In this document: positions 61,100 to 64,000 of the stretch, one piece after another
Position numbering within the stretch: position 1 is the stretch's first letter
How the letters are laid out: each line of letters opens with the position of its first letter
Assembly: GCA_030765055.1 (NCBI GenBank)
Contig: CM060955.1
Span: 103,774,201 to 103,838,200 of the forward strand
DNA length: 64,000 bases
Direction of reading: 5' to 3'
Source of the DNA: Mantis religiosa
Lineage: Eukaryota > Arthropoda > Insecta > Mantodea > Mantidae
The notes under the pieces: generated by a model
What the model saw: the letters and a program-made list of their open reading frames with translations, nothing else
What the model was told of the DNA's origin: nothing
The model's database searches: none
Position numbers and translations under genes: made by a program

Positions 61100-61240
61100 T
61101 CCTACCCAGTACTTACCTAGAAGTGAGGCAAGCCACCAAAATCATTCGGTCAGATTGATTGGCCAAAGGAGTTTCAACCAGGGACTTCAGGAATGCGAAA
61201 TCTTACACGTTACCGTGACCCATCTAGCCGGGGGTTAGTA
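61100..61240 (-). repeat. tRNA-headed SINE fragment (family S4)
   Basis: On the minus strand: GGCTAGATGGGTCACGGTAA as a degenerate head, B-box-like CCTGGTTGAAACTCC, then ACCGAATGATTTTGGTGG and CAGTACTTACCTAG text (plus strand CCTACCCAGTACTTACC). The last part corresponds to CCTACCCAGCATTCG of the longer S4 copies. Only the first 140 bp remain. Confidence 0.6.
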
Positions 61241-62215
61241 TAATTGCAATAAAAAAGAGTGATTATTTCAGAAGTATCCTTAGATGACTTTTGAAATTTA
61301 AAATAGCTGTGCATTGTAGTTTCCAACAAAGGGTAAAAAGTCTTTAAAATTCATTTAGACATTCGTAGGTTTGCACGGAAACAATGCCAGGATCCGCCCT
61401 TGACTTATATCTTGCTTTTTCAGGGGTAGTGATTTTATTTCAGAAAGCAAAAAGGTAACATGGAAGAAGGATTTATACAAAAACTGCTGTTGTTCGTTGC
61501 AGCACTACAATGAATATTCCAGAAGTTTTAGCTAAGGGCCTTGCGTCTTATCCCGCACACATTACTGATGAGAATGCTGGAAGAAATGCGCTTCCCATTC
61601 GTCTTTTGTTAATCCAGGGAAACATTTAAGAATAATTAGCAAGTTCTTGAAGACGAGCATATACTCTGAGTTGCCTTTCCCCAACTCCTTTCTTTCTACT
61701 TGGTAAAGATAAATTAGGTACTGAAAGCTGTGGAGTATCTTCAAGCATTATTCAACGTTGTGAACAAAACGAACCCTTGGTTTAAGAGCATAAGGAGGTG
61801 TTGTGAAGAACCATCCTTATTACAGCTATTTATTTCTATGCGAAATACACCTCAGAAATTTTAAAGATTCTGTAGAATACTGAGTCAAGGTAAAAATAGT
61901 TTAATTTATATTCATGAGAAAAGAGTGTTATTTCATACAACAACTGCGCTAAAAATAGCGAAATAATGTCTGCCTGCTACGAAAGTGAAGTTATACGCTG
62001 ACAGTTTTGCAAGAGATTATTGCGAGGTTCCAAAGTTAATTTCAAGTTTTAAAATTTAAAATGTTTTACTCTTATAACACGAAATACTACCAGATTAATA
62101 GTTTGGTTTTATTTTTGCTATCAGAATACACATCGATTGTAGTTTTGATACAGTGCAATCCATAAAATCCTGAACCACTTCTACATGTCATAAATTTTGA
62201 ACCAATAATAGGACG
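61241..62215. other. No identifiable feature
   Basis: AT-rich DNA without recognised features. Confidence 0.4.
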
Positions 62216-62219
62216 CTCG

Positions 62220-62690
62220 TGCAACTTTGGGATAATATAATTCACAATCGGGAGATTACACTATAATATTTACATCTCAGAGAATATGTTAGAAGTGTCC
62301 CTCACCAGCATCTATACATGTTTGCACTCGTCTCACAATATTCTCTGAAGTAGAGAGTGTCCTCGTCAATGTTACTTATTTCGGTTCCAATGAATTCCTT
62401 GAGAAAATTTTCTGTGGCCTATTCTTCTATACTCTATTTTTAGATACTCCCACAAGAAAATATCCGATGAGGTTAGGTCAGGGAATCTGGGGGGCCACAG
62501 ACCTTTTGAGATTATTCTATTATCAAAGAAACTGCTCACAAGTTCCATGGTCTCATTAGATGTATGACACGTTGCTCCATCTTGCTGGAAATAACCTTCT
62601 CTCAATTCTATATCATCCAGCTGCTCCACAAATGTCTTAAAAATATCCATACTGTATGCCCACGACAAGAAGGCTACAGGGGTTTATGAA
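62220..62690 (-). pseudogene. DD41D-like mariner transposase fragment
   Basis: The minus-strand frame reads FKTFVEQLDDIELREGYFQQ, then DGATCHTSNETMELVSSFFD, then GLWPPRFPDLTSSDIFLWEY. This is the FQQDGATCHT...WPPRSPDLTPxDFFLWGYLK signature of a mariner-like family whose last two catalytic aspartates are about 41 residues apart; here 38 remain, a small deletion. After a frame break the C-terminus ENIVRRVQTCIDAGEGHF-like text follows near 62300. The N-terminal half and termini were not found. Confidence 0.75.
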
Positions 62691-63168
62691 GGGCAGAGCA
62701 GCTTGAACAGTTTATGTGCTCCAGTAACGGATCTGTTTAAAATGAGAGTGCATATGAGTCACCCATGCTGCCAACGTTTATTGCAGTAAATGTAGCGATA
62801 GGTGAATTATGTGATAACACTTGTGTATTTTAAACTAACCTGCCATCCTTTTCATACTCGGAAGGGGAGCATATACACCGTGCGGGCAGCAAAAGTGATT
62901 ACGATACACATTTCTCTAGCTTGCCTCTTGTCTTGGGCAAACAGTATAAACTTCAGTGTCTACAATCGTATCAAAAAATGGGACCAACGATCCTGAAAGC
63001 TGACAGCAATTGTCAGTGTTGTGAATTCTCCCAGAGCCACTGAGATCATTGAAACCAATTTCTACATTATACGAGCTTTCAGAGGAAAACTATAGCCTAT
63101 CGACATGGTTCAGGTTTATATGGATCACACTATATTTTTAATATGTTATAAATCAGAATTGATATCTA
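62691..63168. other. No identifiable feature
   Basis: Unassigned sequence between two mariner relics. Confidence 0.4.
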
Positions 63169-64000
63169 TGAGATCTGTTTAATAAAGAATGATCAGATTC
63201 TTTTTTTATAAGGTACCTTCACTGGTCCTCATTATTTTGATGGCCCTTCTCAATATAGTCTGCCCTGAATGCGATGCACTTTTCCCAGCATTTCTGCCAG
63301 TCTTCGAAGACATGCTGGAAATCATTTTTGAGAGAAACTTCAAAATCGCCTCCGCAGCCTTCATCACTGCTTCTGATGATGGATAATGCCTCCCGCGAAG
63401 GCGTTTCTTCGAGTTAGGGAATAGAGAAAAGTCTCATGGAGCTAAATCCATACCATAGGGAGGGTGAGGGATGCACTTCTCGTTGATTTTTGCAAGATAT
63501 TCATTAATAACATTGGCAATATGCGACCGCGCATTATCGTGGTGCAGCATCCAGCCTGCTTCACGGAAATGTGGTCTTTTGTGCCTGATATGGCCTTGCA
63601 ATGTTTTCAGGACATCCCTGTAGTATTGTCCAGTTACTGATGTGTGTGCAGGTAAAACATGCTGATAAATCATTCCATGAATATGAAAGAATGAGATGAC
63701 TAACTTTCCCAGCAAAAGCAAACACTGTTGCTTTTTGGGGGTTTTGTGATGAAGAAGATTTCCACACTGAGTTTTGCTGTTTGCTCTCAGAATCAAAATG
63801 ATGAAGCCAAGTTTCATCAGCAGTGATTACGTCTGAAAGAAACTCCTGATCTTCCTCTAACATCAACTTCAACTGCATGTTACCCCCATTGCAACGGTAG
63901 GCGATACTGAACATTTGTGAATTTGCCTGGTTCTCACAGGTGGGAACCAAGTTTACCAACAATGAAACTACTCCGGTGTGTTTGTTTCACATTAAGCTAA
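63169..64000 (-). mobile_element. Deleted mariner (copy 3), cut by window end
   Basis: Minus-strand copy of the family at 47930 and 54973. Its 3' end is at 63169, with TGTTTAATAAAGAATGATCA as the terminal repeat and TA at 63167-63168. The other end lies beyond 64000. Sequence runs from the TTAGCTTAATGTGAAACAAA segment at the window edge through the same truncated transposase. Confidence 0.9.
63200..63962 (-). pseudogene. N-terminally deleted mariner transposase (copy 3)
   Basis: Begins MLVNLVPTCENQANSQMFSI at 63962, then VITADETWLHHFDSESKQQN, frameshift, ISFFHIHGMIYQHVLPAHTS, MLHHDNARSHIANVINEYLA and HPPYGMDLAP. The third catalytic position follows as a stop-containing LAP-D-like segment (CTCCATGAGACTT). 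The C-terminus with KCIAFRADY continues to about 63215. It has the same N-terminal deletion as the other two copies. Confidence 0.88.

Overview
This window is animal nuclear DNA, most likely from an insect. It is AT-rich, its reading frames are short and broken, and it holds no operons, no bacterial-type ribosome binding sites and no long intact host gene. Almost everything recognisable is a transposable element or its remains: mariner, Tc1 and hAT DNA transposons, non-LTR retrotransposons (RTE/CR1-like, Jockey-like and I-clade), Penelope-like elements (PLEs), LTRs and several tRNA-derived SINE families. The mix of mariner families, tRNA-headed SINEs and I/Jockey LINEs suits an arthropod with a large, repeat-rich genome, possibly a cockroach or termite relative. 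That placement is inference. I identified no host protein-coding gene and no genuine tRNA or rRNA gene.

Layout. 0-6.4 kb: a long SINE, PLE terminal sequence, a decayed LINE reverse transcriptase holding four copies of a 78-bp tandem repeat, a PLE GIY-YIG endonuclease fragment and a second LINE 3' end with a (GAT)n tail, mostly on the minus strand. 8.4-9.6 kb: a complete but dead mariner. 11.8-13.8 kb: a Jockey-like LINE 3' end, then an LTR carrying a truncated SINE, and next to it a 358-bp mini-PLE with a 12-bp target duplication. 17-24 kb: SINEs, a (CT)n tract, a hAT remnant, a transposase fragment and an LTR. 25-26.3 kb: a nest of SINEs inserted into one another. 28-30.5 kb: an I-clade LINE with a (GAT)n tail of about 65 units and an RNase H fragment. 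31.6-35.1 kb: SINEs, microsatellite and a LINE fragment with a YADD motif. 35.2-36.6 kb: the youngest-looking element, a GC-rich Tc1 transposon with perfect 27-bp terminal repeats and one premature stop. 37.5-38.9 kb: a mariner. 40.3-41.5 kb: a Jockey-like LINE and a hAT C-terminus. 44-50.3 kb: SINEs, microsatellite, a deleted mariner with a SINE inside it and an LTR. 51.9-52.8 kb: a PLE remnant carrying a hammerhead-ribozyme motif. 55-64 kb: two more copies of the deleted mariner, a fold-back mariner inside a SINE, a LINE C-terminus and a DD41D-like mariner.

How the parts relate. Insertions within insertions give relative ages. A SINE sits in a deleted mariner (48.3 kb), a fold-back mariner sits in a SINE (59.4 kb), two related retroposons sit at one site in another SINE (25.4-26.2 kb), and a SINE sits in the I-clade LINE (28.5 kb). 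The most interesting signals are the hammerhead fold at the end of the 52-kb PLE, the mini-PLE at 13.4 kb, the fold-back mariner at 59.4 kb and the three mariner copies that share one deletion. The stretches between named elements hold nothing I can identify and are listed as such.
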